Notes under the pieces: generated by a model | Told to the model about the DNA's origin: nothing | Database searches by the model: none | What the model saw: the letters and a program-made list of their open reading frames with translations, nothing else | Shown here: piece after piece, positions 37,633-48,530 of the stretch | Layout: every line of letters starts with the position of its first letter | Numbering within the stretch: position 1 is the first letter of the stretch | Assembly (NCBI GenBank): GCA_963978545.1 | Contig: OZ021724.1 | Coordinates: 102,689,523-102,753,522, forward strand | Direction: 5' to 3' | Source: Linyphia triangularis | Lineage: Eukaryota; Arthropoda; Arachnida; Araneae; Linyphiidae | DNA: 64,000 nt | Made by a program: the position numbers and the translations under genes

Positions 37633-38426
37633 TGTTACGAATTTTTGTATATTTGTAAATATTTCGTAATGTTAATTTTGTAAATAGATAAATTTCTGTA
37701 CATTTCGCATAAGGCAATGCAATGGTTTGTTTCCCTGCAGTGAGGATATCAACGCTTGATAAAATAACGGGTTTTACAGAGGTAACTCTGGAAAGCGAGT
37801 TTCAAGGGGCATGGCATTTAACATTATGGTAATGGGAATCTCGCCAAATTGGCGAGATAGAGCCAAGTTGGGAATGGTTTTGGCGACTAATTTTTGTCGC
37901 CAAATTTGGCGAGAAATCGCCAAATGTCGCCAAACTTGGCGACCATTTGGCGACATTTTCGGTACATGTATCCCAAGTATGTACATGTATAGGATTTTTC
38001 GACTACTGTCTGGAAAGTTCTCCAAATGTCCATCTCTGGAAGGTTCAAGTATGTTCGCGGCCACTCCTATATAAGCGCGACCTGAGTTGGTTAGTAGTTG
38101 GTTCGTCTCTCAACGTTCATTGTGAGAGCTGTATTCCTGACTTGAGTCAGTTCGTGAATTTTGAGTCACTGAATTAGCTGACTGGAGATACTGAGTGAAC
38201 TGTATTGCATTGTCTTTTGCAGTGATTTAGCAGTTGTGTTGTCAAGTTTTTAACTGCTGTTTTGTGCTCTGTTGAGGTGAAAAGAGCTGTATTGTGTCTA
38301 CTAGAACGAGAAGTTCTGGAGCTGTAAGAGAACTGTGAAGATTTATCTTATAATAGATAATTTTCTATTCCAAGATAAGTTTGATCTGCTTTGGTGTCAA
38401 ATTTTTCGAATCCGTACAACGCAACA
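37633..38426 (+). mobile_element. Solo LTR (Gypsy-type), copy L3
   Basis: TGTTACGAATTTTTG to CAACGCAACA, with flanks ATAT and ATAC. The TATA box CTATATAAGCGCGACC is at about 38067. The palindrome-rich GGCGA region matches L1 and L2. Confidence 0.8.
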
Positions 38427-38762
38427 ATACATTTCTTATATTTTGACAATTAAATGCTTGAGACAATTTTCAAAGTTTAAACGGGAACAATTTAGAAACA
38501 AAACTATTTTTAAATAATCTAACCTACAAAATGAAGTTTTTATCATAAGTCTTTCATATACATTGCCAAATTTTATGGGAAATCGCAACTTCTTGAGCTC
38601 AGATCGCGTTTTCATAGTGTTTGAACACTAAGAACAAAAGATCCCTTCCGAACTATTTACTAACTTCTTATTCCCCAAAAACTTGATTGAATACATTGTA
38701 ATCTACAACGGAGTCAACGATCTTCGAAAGCTGTTAAATCTGACGCAAGGCAATAACAATAC
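38427..38762. other. Stretch between two LTRs, no gene seen
   Basis: AT-rich with no ORF of note. It is too short to be the interior of a retroelement joining L3 and L4, and the two LTRs are from different families. Confidence 0.5.
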
Positions 38763-39209
38763 TGTTAAGAATTTTTCGCAGAGGCAATGATGGCACAGTT
38801 TTTAAGATAAAAACTGTTATTTATTCTCTTCAGAAAACTCACAAAATTTATTCACAGACAACAGTGTAATCACTCACAAGCTTCGGTAAGAACAACTTCG
38901 AATACATCGATTATTACAAGTCCACTCTAGTAGGTAAACAAAGCGATCAGCTTTTCATCGAAGTCCGAAGTCAATCTGAAAACTTTCCCGATCTCCATTC
39001 TTATTTATACTTGGCGCGAGAGAACATTCTTGAAAAATCCAACCAATTCGTCGAAAAAGAAACATCTCGAAATGTCTCGATTGCTTTAGGTGTTGCCACC
39101 TTTTTCTAACTTGTAATATCGCTGTTAATAAATAAGATAAAATAAGTTACAATAGAATTTTAAAATAATACGTCACTATTTACACTACATACAGACAATT
39201 TGTGCAACA
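38763..39209 (-). mobile_element. Solo LTR of a second family (L4)
   Basis: The ends TGTTAAGAATT and TTGTGCAACA have TG...CA termini and an exact 4-bp duplication ATAC (38759-38762 and 39210-39213). A TATAAATAAGAATGG box on the minus strand suggests minus orientation. Confidence 0.65.
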
Positions 39210-39309
39210 ATACATATCTTTTATTTATTTTGATTACAAAAATGTTGACTTCAGGAATGAGTTTCAACTAATGACAGGTTAATATTTGATTTATTAGAAT
39301 TCAGAAGCA

Positions 39310-39815
39310 ATTATAGAAGCAATCTTTTAGTGAGAGTGATTACCCCAAAATTTGATAGAATGCACTGTCATCGTCATCGAATCTATCTGCCGAGTTTCAG
39401 ACCGTTTGGATTATGGCAAGTGAGCTTCCGAAGATTTGCCCGCTATCGACATACCCAGCCAGTCGACCACAACCCACGCATGCGCACAAAATCGTAGCTA
39501 TTATAAAGGATTTTAAAAATATCGGATCATTGTCTTATCCATCATGTTTAGAAAATAAGTAAGTAAAATAAATGGAACCTTTATATGCATTGCCAATTTT
39601 ATATATTCAGCGCCGATTCTGTAAAGAGCAGCGCGCGCTTGGTGTTTGCAGTTAATTTTAAACATCAAAATGTTCGGCAAAGTACGTTTCGAAATTTATT
39701 TATTAAAAATAAACGTGAATTTATGCACTCGCATCCAAATATCTTTTATTCTGATTAAAACAGTTTTATTATTTATTTATTAAAACAAATTTGGCAACAG
39801 GAAAGAGTTTCTTTA
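39310..39815 (+). repeat. Dispersed repeat family D, rearranged copy 4
   Basis: The tail part of family D (CCAAAATTTGATAGAATGCA, 39345-39480) precedes the head part (ATATGCATTGCCAATTTTAT, from 39570), so this copy is rearranged or two fragments are joined. Confidence 0.5.
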
Positions 39816-41405
39816 CTTCTAAAACCACTGAAATCCAGCTCCTCCACTTTTAAAAACACTAAATCCGCCTAATAACTACTAATGAAAAATAACATTAAAT
39901 TTAATTGTAGAGACACTAAAAAAAAAAAAAAAATAATAATAATTTTTTTATTTGAAAACTTTAAAACTATTTATGACGTATATATATCATACTATTATTA
40001 AAAAAAATTGATTATACTACTTTGTATAAAGATTTAAGTATTTTTATTAACAAATACACCCCGCTTCTACCTTCCTTACCAGTTAAAGTATCTTTACTAG
40101 TTAATATTTTGCACTTGGTTAACTTTTTTACTTTGGAGGAACTTTCTTTTTTCAAGTTAAATTTATATTCTTGTTTCATATAAAGACAAGTTATTTATAA
40201 AAAAAAAATTAGTGTTCTTCTCGCACTTCTAAATAAAAAAAACTAAGCCGCAAAATATTCATTAAAATAATAATAAATTTTGGACCCTTGTTAAATATTA
40301 GTGTAAGGAAGTAAAAATTATTTCCTTACTAGTTATATCTATATATTTAATAGGCAATATGTTTTTTTGGGTTAGTCCGTCCGCCTAAACTGCTCAACCA
40401 ATTTCAATGATCAAGGTGTCATTTTAAAGGAAATAAGCTGTAGATTTGCGAAAACGTGCCAAAATAATTTATTAACACTTTATTAATTAGTTAAATTTCA
40501 ATATTTTTCATCATTAAGCTACTACAAAGCCTCAATGATTTTGAATATATGATTGGCAACATTCTTACTTGTGTAAACAACAAACCGGCTGCTCGGGGGT
40601 TCAACCAACCAACCAACCGTTGCTAATTTTAAAGCTCTTTTTAAACTCTTCGTTTTAAAGTTGATTTTTTCTGTTTTTCTGAAGCATTTTTATATTAGAG
40701 TAATTATTATTTTGAAGTATTTCTATTAAGAAAATGCCTCGCATTGGACGTCGTTCTCCCTTACATATGTAAACAACAAACCCGTTACTAATTTTAAAGC
40801 TATCCTTACGTATGTAAACAACAAACCCGTTGCTAATTTTAAAGCTCTTTTTAAACTCTTCGTTTCAAAGTTGATTTTTTCTGTTTTTCTGAAGCATTTT
40901 TGAATGAGAGTAATTATTATTTTGAAGTATTTCTATCCAGAAAATGCTTCGCGTTGGACTTCGTTCTCTAACGGGGCGACTTATCAGAATAAATAAAAAA
41001 ATATTAGGACTTCAAAGTAAGGGCATAGCTAATGAAGTTTTAAGTCAGAATGTTGGCGGTATATTTAACTTTCTATCATGAAACTTGCAATTTGGGTGTT
41101 TTCTCTATTAGGCCTTACATTAAATTTATAAAAATTTGGTTAAATTTTTTATGGCTGGCAAACCTATTCGAGCGCAGCAAGATGTTTTAACCACAAATTC
41201 GAGCGGCAAGGCCGCTCAATCCGAGCGCAGCGAGGCGTTTGGGGGTTGGCGAGCGTTAGCGAGCAGGGGGCGAAGCCCCCTAGTTGCTGTTATAAGTTAC
41301 TAAATTAAAAAAAAAAAAAGTATCGTTGAAAAGAGGGGAAAGGGGTATTTTACCAACTTTTGGGCATCCCCCACTTTTTCTTTTTATTTTCAGCACTTCT
41401 ACCGC
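39815..41405. mobile_element. Second hAT element of the 23750 family, split by Helitron A1
   Basis: ACTTCTAAAACCACTG and CCACTTTTAAAAACACTAAA at the left and GGGCATCCCCCACTTTTTC and AGCACTTCTACCGCAG at the right match 23750-24522. Edges are approximate. Confidence 0.55.
40338..41283 (+). mobile_element. Helitron-like element, family A, copy A1
   Basis: It starts A|TCTATATATTTAATAGGC and ends with the GGGGGCGAAGCCCCC hairpin and CTAG|T. It is inserted in the hAT relative. An internal block of about 125 bp (AAAGCTCTTTTTAAACTC onward) is duplicated at 40628 and 40847. No helicase gene. Confidence 0.85.
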
Positions 41406-41552
41406 AGATTATAGTCGATAGAATTTAACTAAATTCGTGGAACAAATACTTTTGGACTCTATGTTGTAAAATAGAGCGAAATACGTAAGGTCAAGCACAT
41501 GTGATGTATTAATAGGGAAAAAAAAGCTGATTTGGGACGTTTTCCTCCTCAA

Positions 41553-42209
41553 TAGTCCGAGAGGCGACTGCAATTTTTGGACCCCATCGAACATCATTCT
41601 GAATTTTTTTATAGAAATTGGAGAAAAGTGAGTAGATTACGAATCCACAGGTCTGCCGTGGCAAAAATGACAGAAACCAATCAAAAATCGACTTGGAATG
41701 AGTTGAACTAAAATCCGATTGCCAAATATGTCAACTTGCCAAAAAGAGAACAAACTTTTTCGTCTGGCAACCCACTGCGTTTTGATTTTCAATGAGAAAA
41801 AGCGCAAACGATTCCTGATCTCTGGTTCGGAAAACTTGTATCTTTTAAAAGTAAGCCAAATTGGTGACATCAGTTACGTCATCAGTGAGGTAATGTTTAT
41901 GGCCAATTTGGTTCATTTGTGAAGGATGCAAGTAGCCATAGCTACACATCGGAATCGTCTGCAACCTTAATTAAAAATTAAAGAGTGAGGGTTACCAAAT
42001 AAAAAAAAAAAATGCTCATTATTTGGCAAGTTATGGCGCATTTGGAAATTGGATTTAATTCAACTTATTAAAAGTCGATTTTTGACCAGTTTGGGCCAGT
42101 TTTGCCACGGCAGACCAGTGGATTCGTAGTCTACTCACTTTTCTCCAATTTCTATAAAAAATTCAGAATGACGTTAGATGGGGTCCAAAAATTGCAGTCG
42201 CCTCCCGGC
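41553..42209. mobile_element. Long fold-back MITE, family M, copy 4
   Basis: TAGTCCGAGAGGCGACTGC at the left, mirrored at the right. About 28 bp of flanking sequence (GCTGATTTGGGACGTTTTCC and GCTGATTTGTGACGTTTTCC) is repeated on both sides. Confidence 0.85.
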
Positions 42210-42969
42210 TACCTGGCTAGGCTACCGGCTAGAAGGCTGATTTGTGACGTTTTCCTTCTCAACCATGGTAACGAGACAGTCCAATTTCGTTCATTCGCCT
42301 TGGATTGCAAATCTTTCCATTCCTCTTTATCGCGAGATAGAAAGCGAGATTGAAAATACTTTCACACACAAAAAGAATCTTAAATCGCTCAAGGAACTAT
42401 TTCTTTCATGCGATGACGGAGACAATCTCCCCAACCGTACTTTTCCATCCAGTGCCAAAAAGCAAGTTGTTTATCAACAAAATTCTATCTTGCAAAAAAA
42501 AGAAATTCAACTTCTTGTTGGTTAGTGTAGAAAAAAAAAAAAAATACGGAGTAGAGGGAATAAATGAATCCATTCGAGCATTTTGTTTCAACAAAAGAAT
42601 CGTTGAGAAGAGGTTTTCTTTTGGTGAACGACTCTCAAGAAAATGGGACTAAAGAATGAAGAAGCGACGAGCTTTGATTGGTCGGTTTGATGCGATGATC
42701 GCGCCGAGGCGCCAAACTCACATCAAGTTGGCGGGGTGAGTTTGGCGCGTCATTTTTCAGATGAGAGTTCTAGGAGAGGGTTCAGTGTCTTGTTAACCTC
42801 TCATGGTAAGTTCGCCCGCCAATTCTGCGGTAAGTGGAAAAAAAAATTCTTCTATGATTCTAGTTGATTTTGATGCTGACTCAGTGATTTGAGAATAGGA
42901 AACTTAAAAGACAGCAATTGACTTTTCGGAACGTTTCTTTGGAGAATTCCTACAAACTTAATCGAAAAT
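42210..42969. other. Unexplained stretch with higher GC around 42660-42840
   Basis: Short open frames at 42244-42652 have low-complexity lysine-rich sequence and no recognisable domain. Around 42660-42840 a CCAAT-like box (GATTGGTCGG), GGCGCCAAACTCAC-type palindromes and CTCATGGTAAGTT occur. Confidence 0.35.
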
Positions 42970-43293
42970 TTAAAGATTCCATTCATTAAAGTTATATAAC
43001 TTGATTGTATTGGAACGCTAATTAATAGGAAAATAATGAAAATTCTCTGTTTAACATTCGGTCTGCGCCGACCAAACGGTATAGTGGTTAGCGTGCTGGC
43101 TTCTAGACCGCGAGGTTGCGGGTTCCGAGTCCCGTGTTAGGCATGGGTGTTTGTAAATGTATGTTGGCTTGTCTAATGACGAATGTTTCGACGCATTATA
43201 GCCCTCGTGTTGCTGACGGCGCCAGATAATCTGAATACAACCAACATTCGGTCTGCGCAATGATGCTAAACTTTGATGTAACGGTAAATGCCT
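42970..43293. repeat. Copy 1 of a 135-bp local duplication (contains a SINE)
   Basis: AAAGATTCCATTCATTAAAG to CGGTAAATGCCTTTAA. Copy 2 is at 44312-44447. A SINE is inserted in this copy only. Confidence 0.85.
43069..43242 (+). mobile_element. tRNA-derived SINE S1 (B box with extra C)
   Basis: A box TATAGTGGTTAGCGTG; B box GGTTCCGAGTCC with one extra C. The 16-bp duplication AACATTCGGTCTGCGC lies at 43053-43068 and 43243-43258. The empty site is near 44398-44411. Confidence 0.9.
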
Positions 43294-44315
43294 TTAACCC
43301 TTTTCACTCGTGTATGTCCCCGTATAGGGAACATCACTCGTTTTACCATTGCGCTCGGATGTCCCCTGGGCAAACTGTGATAACTTAACCAAAACATTTC
43401 TGTTCGAAGTATTTCTTAGTTGATTTGCTTTGGTGGAGGTGCCGGCATTACGTTCCGCCCCGAAATATTATTTATATAGTTTGTTCATATTATTACATTT
43501 CTTAGATTTTTTACCTTTCGCACACCGAACCATTCTGGACAGCTACCAGCAGCTCAGCCCTAGTGTTGCCCTTGCGCAAGTAAATTTCAACAAATCCAAC
43601 CATCGACAAACTCTCCTTATCGCTCCTTGCCGACCAAACGGTATAGTGGTTAGCGTGCTAGCTTCTAGACCGCGAGGTTGCGGGTCCGAGTCCCGTGTTA
43701 GGCATGGGTGTTTGTAAATGTATGTTGGTTTGTCTAATGACGAATGTTTCGGCGCATTATAGCCCTCGTGTTGCTGACGGCGCCAGATAATCTGAAAACA
43801 ACCAACCTTATCGCTCCTTTCAAGTGGTGCAGAAAAGTGCTCGGGCTGTTGTGAACCAACACTTCTCACGCTCTCTTTTAACACAAAACCCCGCTGAAAT
43901 GTTTTTTTATATATATCTTGATAATTTTATGATATTTTGATTTGATTTCTTGTGCCATTTCAAGAGAAAACTTCAGGAAAACATGTATTTTTCAAAAAGT
44001 TGAATTGGGAAAAGTTAGTTCTTCGTAATCACTAATAAACTTTAACATATATACTTAATCACTAATAAACTTTAACATATAAACATATATACTTAAGTGT
44101 TCTTAGTAGTTTCAATAAAATTATTTTAGCTCGTTGAAAAATAAAATATTATGTGGCGACGTTCCCCTCCTAGGTAAAGGGGTGTATTTAGGGGCTACAT
44201 TAAAGTTAAATTGGAACACATTTCCATAAAAAAAAATCATCTTGATTGAACACGAAAAAAAATTCCGAGTTATTTGTTAACTTTCTAAAGCATAATTACG
44301 AGTGCAAAGGGTTAA
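43294..44315. mobile_element. piggyBac-like element with TTAA target, 1022 bp
   Basis: TTAACCCTTTTCACTCGT at the left is mirrored by ACGAGTGCAAAGGGTTAA at the right. There is no transposase. A SINE is nested. It sits exactly at the junction between the two copies of the local duplication. Confidence 0.75.
43629..43805 (+). mobile_element. tRNA-derived SINE S1, nested in the piggyBac-like element
   Basis: A 14-bp duplication CCTTATCGCTCCTT lies at 43615-43628 and 43806-43819. The B box reads GGGTCCGAGTCCC. Confidence 0.9.
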
Positions 44316-44447
44316 AAGATTCCATTCATTAAAGTTATATAACTTGATTGTATTGGAACGCTAATTAATAGGAAAATAGTGAAAATTCTCTGTTTAATAT
44401 TCGGTTTGCGCAAAGATGCTAAACTTTGATGCAATGGTAAATGCCTT
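44312..44447. repeat. Copy 2 of the local duplication (empty SINE site)
   Basis: The same sequence as 42970-43293 without the SINE, reading TTTAATATTCGGTTTGCGC across the insertion point. Confidence 0.85.
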
Positions 44448-44537
44448 CAATAGTATACTAGCGTTATGGACACCTCCAAACAGCAGTAAAAATGAAATTT
44501 TAAGGGTAATATTTACAAGTTTAAGTAAATACAATCT

Positions 44538-44945
44538 CAGGGTTTCCACGGTCATTGAAAGTCATTAAAAGTGCTTAATATTTTTAAACTTATTTTCAAG
44601 GCCTTGAAAATGCTTAAGAGGTGCTTAAAAGTCCTTGAAAATGCTTAGAGGTCCTTAAAAGTCCTTAATTTTTTGCGAATGTCGTATGCCAACTGCAAAA
44701 GTTATAAAAATACAACTCGGACTTGCTATCCCCGCGTGACCGCCACTTATCTGCACCGTATTGGAATTATCTAACATATTTGTATTGCGCATTCTCTAAC
44801 CTGTAACTTTTTTGGTAAAATGTACTTTATTAAAAATTTATATACAGACTTGATACCTGAAAAAAAAATTCAAAGGTCCTTAAAAACATTATTTAGGTCC
44901 TTAAAAGTCATTGATTTTCATTCTGAAATTTGAGTGGGAACCCTG
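44538..44945. mobile_element. Non-autonomous element with CAGGGTTTCCAC ends
   Basis: The inverted ends are CAGGGTTTCCACGGT and GAGTGGGAACCCTG. The flanks AATCT at 44533 and 44946 suggest a 5-bp duplication. The interior has repeated GTCCTTAAAAGTC motifs. No coding gene. Confidence 0.6.
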
Positions 44946-45229
44946 AATCTAAACATCAAAATATTCATTAGAATTGATAATTAATGACTTTTAATTCGGA
45001 AATCAAATTACAAATTTATAAAATATTAATGTTGGAACAAAAATTTACTGGTTTGCACACATCTTGAAAGCAGTCCTGTCGGCGTACATACTTAACGTAC
45101 AAATTAAAAAACCATTTTTTCCGTTATTATAAAGATAGACAACTTACAATTTTATTATTCAGTTAGGCCAATGAAGTCTGCGCATCAAAATTCATTGAGG
45201 GTGTGTTATAATAATATAACTCATAAAAA

Positions 45230-45700
45230 CCAATTTTTTAATATAAATTCTTCATATGCATTGACAATTTTTATATTCATTACTATACCGCCGTTTTTGT
45301 TGTCGGCCTATTCTTGGTGTTTGCATCTGATTTTAAGTAGTAAAAACATCTCTATTAGCAAAATATGCGGTAAACTACTTTTCAAAATTTATTTTATTAA
45401 AAACAAATGTGAGTTTATGCATTTACACTGCCAAATATCTTATTTATTCTGATTTAAAAAAAAATATATATATATATATATTTATATATTAAAAGACTTT
45501 TGACAACAAGAACTAGAAAATCAATGATCGGTTAAATGCTATTTCAACGCGATTGGATGACGGCAAGTTGGTTTATTAGTATTCGGTAAACCCGACCTTT
45601 TAGTGACTGTTCCCAAAATTTGATAGAATGCATTGACATTGAATCTATCTGCCAAGTTTCAGCCCGATTGGATGACGGCAAGGGGGTTAATTAGGCCTCC
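45230..45700 (+). repeat. Dispersed repeat family D, copy 5
   Basis: ATATGCATTGACAATTTTTA to GATTGGATGACGGCAAGGGG. Closest to 34770-35180. Confidence 0.6.
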
Positions 45701-46064
45701 GCAGATTTTCCCGCCATCGACATATCCCTTCAGCCCCCCCCCCCCCCCGTTTTCCACACACACACACAAAATTGAAGTTAATAAAAATAGTATAAAAATT
45801 CCAGCATTTTTCCCCTTCGGCTGTTGACTTCTTGCTTTTAAGTATTCTCCTGTTTCTCAACCTCCGCAACTTGTATAGCTTGAATAATAATAACTTCTTT
45901 GTTGGAAGTCTAAAATTTTTATCGCTTTATCAACAAACCATCCGGACAAAACGAAAACTCTATCCATAAGAGAGAAACAGCTTTCTCAAGAGCTATATCT
46001 TTCTTAAATTTTGTTTTCCTCTGTCCATTCCTAACAATAAAAATTCTTTTCCATGTCTTTACAA
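45701..46064. other. Stretch with a C run and CA repeat, no gene
   Basis: A 14-bp C run near 45736 and a CACACACACACA patch near 45757. No gene seen. Confidence 0.4.
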
Positions 46065-46131
46065 TTATCTGAATTTTGAAATATCATAAACAAAAAGTTA
46101 TAAAAAATCTATTGTAGAAAAATCAAAACTA

Positions 46132-46889
46132 TCTATATATTTAATAGGCAATACGTTTTTTGGGGTTAGTCCGTCCGCCTAAACTACTCAACCAATTTCA
46201 ATGATCAAGGTGTCATTTTAAAGGAAATAAGCTGTAGATTTGCCAAAACGTGCCAAAATAATTTATTAACACTTTATTAATTAGTTAAATTTCAATATTT
46301 TTCATCATTAAGCTACTACAAAGCCTCAATGATTTTGAATATAAGAATGGCAACATCCTTAAGTAAACAAACCCGCTGCTCGGGGGTTCAACCAACCAAC
46401 TAACCTTTGCTAATTTTAAAGCTATCCTTACGTATGTAAACAACAAACCCGTTGCTAATTTTAAAGCTCTTTTTAAACTCTTCGTTTCAAAGTTGATTTT
46501 TTCTGTTTTTCTGAAGCATTTTTGTATTAGAGTAATTATTATTTTGAAGTATTTCTATCCAGAAAATGCCTCGCGTTTTGGACGTCGTTCTCTAACGGGG
46601 CGACTTATCAGAATAAATAAAAGATATTGGGACTTCAATGTAAGGGCATAACTAATGAAGTTTTAAGTCAGAATGTTGGCGGATAGTATATTTAACTTTC
46701 TATTATGAAACTTGCAATTTTGGTGTTTTCTCTATTAGGCCTTACATTAAATTTATAAAAATTTGGTTACATTTTTTATGGCTGGCAAACCTATTCGAGC
46801 GCAGCAAGATGTTTTAACCACAAATCCGAGCGCAGCGAGGTGTTTGGGGGGTTGGCGAGCGTTAGCGAGCAGGGGGTGAAGCCCCCTAG
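46132..46889 (+). mobile_element. Helitron-like element, family A, copy A2
   Basis: A|TCTATATATTTAATAGGC start, GGGGGTGAAGCCCCC hairpin and CTAG|T end. Its shorter length than A1 reflects the lack of the internal duplication. Confidence 0.85.
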
Positions 46890-47286
46890 TAGTACATAAT
46901 AGATAAATAAATTATTTATCTATTATGTACAAATTATATATATTATTATAACTATTATGTTATAAATAAATTATTTATCTATTATGTACAAATTATATAT
47001 ATTATTATAACTATTATGTTATAAATAAATTATTTATCTATTATGTACAAATTATATATATTATTATAACTATTATGTTATAATAAATTATTTATCTATT
47101 ATGTACAAATTATATATATTATTACAACTATTATGTATTAAATAAATTATTTATCTATTATGTACAAATTATATATATTATTATAACTATTATGCTATAA
47201 ATAAATTATTTATCTATTATGTACAAATTATATATATTATTACAACTATTATGTTATAAATAAATTATTTATCTATTATGTACAAT
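46890..47286. repeat. 59-bp tandem array, 7 units, adjoining the Helitron 3' end
   Basis: TATTATGTACAAATTATA starts at 46921, 46980, 47039, 47097, 47156 and 47215, with a last partial copy at 47274. The array begins immediately at the Helitron terminus. Each unit is palindromic in AATTATTTATCTATTATG and TAATAGATAAATAAATT. Confidence 0.9.
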
Positions 47287-47345
47287 AGTTTTGATTTTTC
47301 TATAATAAATTTTGTATAACTTTCTTGTTTTTGATATTAGTAACT

Positions 47346-47952
47346 TTCAGTTTGGTGAATTGTTGCTCTAGCGTATTCTACAATTGTGGTTTATAGGTTT
47401 TTGGATTAGAGCAATAATTTGGTTTCTAAATTTTTGTGTTTCTGAAAATCGGCATATTTCGGGGGTTAAATTGATTAATTTTTTCTCTACAGGAAAACTA
47501 TAATTTATTAAGTTTATTTTTCAAGATATGTTTTATTATAATATTTTTTAAATATTTTTGACTTCTATCCAGTCTATCTATTCTTCTTCCAGTCTATCTT
47601 GCTGAATGCGTAGGAACTGGATGCCAATGCTGGAAGCGTAGGGGCTTGAGTGCGATTGATAGATTATAGTCAAAATCTCTCAAAATATGTTTTTCCAAAA
47701 ATCTCTCCAAATATCTTTTTCCAAAATAAAATATTGGATAAAAAGGACATTTTGTAAAGTTCCAAAGAGAAAAAAATCTGATAAAAATATAAACTAAATA
47801 CAATATTTGTAAGCACACTGACACAATCCCCCGCTCTCCCCCAAAATAAGATTTAAATAAGTGTAGTAGCTTTTTTGTGCGATTTCATAGAATTGTACAT
47901 TTTGAAGTATTGTATGATATAAGAGTAAGTAATTTTCTGATGATGAGACTAC
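47346..47952. other. AT-rich stretch, no gene seen
   Basis: Short open frames only, with no shared repeat. Confidence 0.4.
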
Positions 47953-48288
47953 TATACTAAACTTCAACTTAACTTGATATCACTAGGCGGTAGATCGTCA
48001 CAGTGCTCATAGGCAACTTATCTATTTTGGCGGCGTGAAAGCATAATGCTCGCCAAACCATATAGTATTTTGTTCGACAAACGGGATGAACAGGAATACT
48101 GCATCACCCCATTCCCTTTTCATTCTTCTCCCGTCCCACAAAAAAAAAAAAAAAAAAAAAAAATCACTCTAGGAAACTCAGCCCAGCAACTCTGTAGAGA
48201 ACAAAAGGCTCTAAGGTTTGGCGAGAATTATGTCTTCACTCCGCTAAAATGGATTAATTACCTATGAGCACGGTGAAGATCTATCGTC
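47953..48288. mobile_element. Fold-back MITE family N (long form), right end truncated
   Basis: The arms and GGGATGAACAGGAATACTGC centre match 17859-18204. The last about 30 bp of the right arm are missing and the next copy begins directly. Confidence 0.8.
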
Positions 48289-48530
48289 TATACTAAACTT
48301 CAACTTAACTTGACATCACTAGACGATAGATCTTCACGTGCTCATAGGCAATTAATCCATCTTAGCGGAGTGAAGACATAATTCTCGCCAAACCTTAGAG
48401 CCTTTTGTTCTCTACAGGGTTGTGGTTTGGCGAACATTATGCTTTCACGCCGCCAAAATGGATTAAATACCTATGAGCACTGGGACGATCTACTAATGAT
48501 GTCAAGTTAAATTGGAGTTTAGTGTAGTGT
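48289..48530. mobile_element. Fold-back MITE family N (short form), head-to-tail with previous copy
   Basis: It starts TATACTAAACTTCAACTTAA at the break point of the previous copy and ends AAATTGGAGTTTAGTGTA. Confidence 0.8.

Larger units (their letters stand above)
46065..47345. repeat. Inverted arms split by Helitron A2 and a 59-bp array
   Basis: GTAGAAAAATCAAAACTA just before the Helitron (46114-46131) is mirrored by TAGTTTTGATTTTTCTA just after the 59-bp array (from 47286), as are the next about 30 bp on each side. The Helitron therefore inserted near the centre of an older palindrome. Confidence 0.7.

Noticed and set aside
37633..39209. A single LTR retrotransposon with two LTRs at 37633 and 38763
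   Set aside because: The two LTRs differ in sequence and probable orientation, each has its own 4-bp flanks, and only 336 bp separates them.
42244..42652. Overlapping open frames of 93 and 100 residues
   Set aside because: Lysine/asparagine-rich low-complexity reading in AT-rich sequence, without flanking splice signals in phase with the gene exons.
43069..43242. A genuine tRNA gene
   Set aside because: It has A and B boxes, but it continues into a shared body and CAAC tail, is flanked by a target duplication, and recurs about ten times.
43430..43717. 95-residue frame inside the piggyBac-like element as a transposase
   Set aside because: No DDD-type motif or zinc-finger cysteines, and its C-terminal third is SINE sequence.
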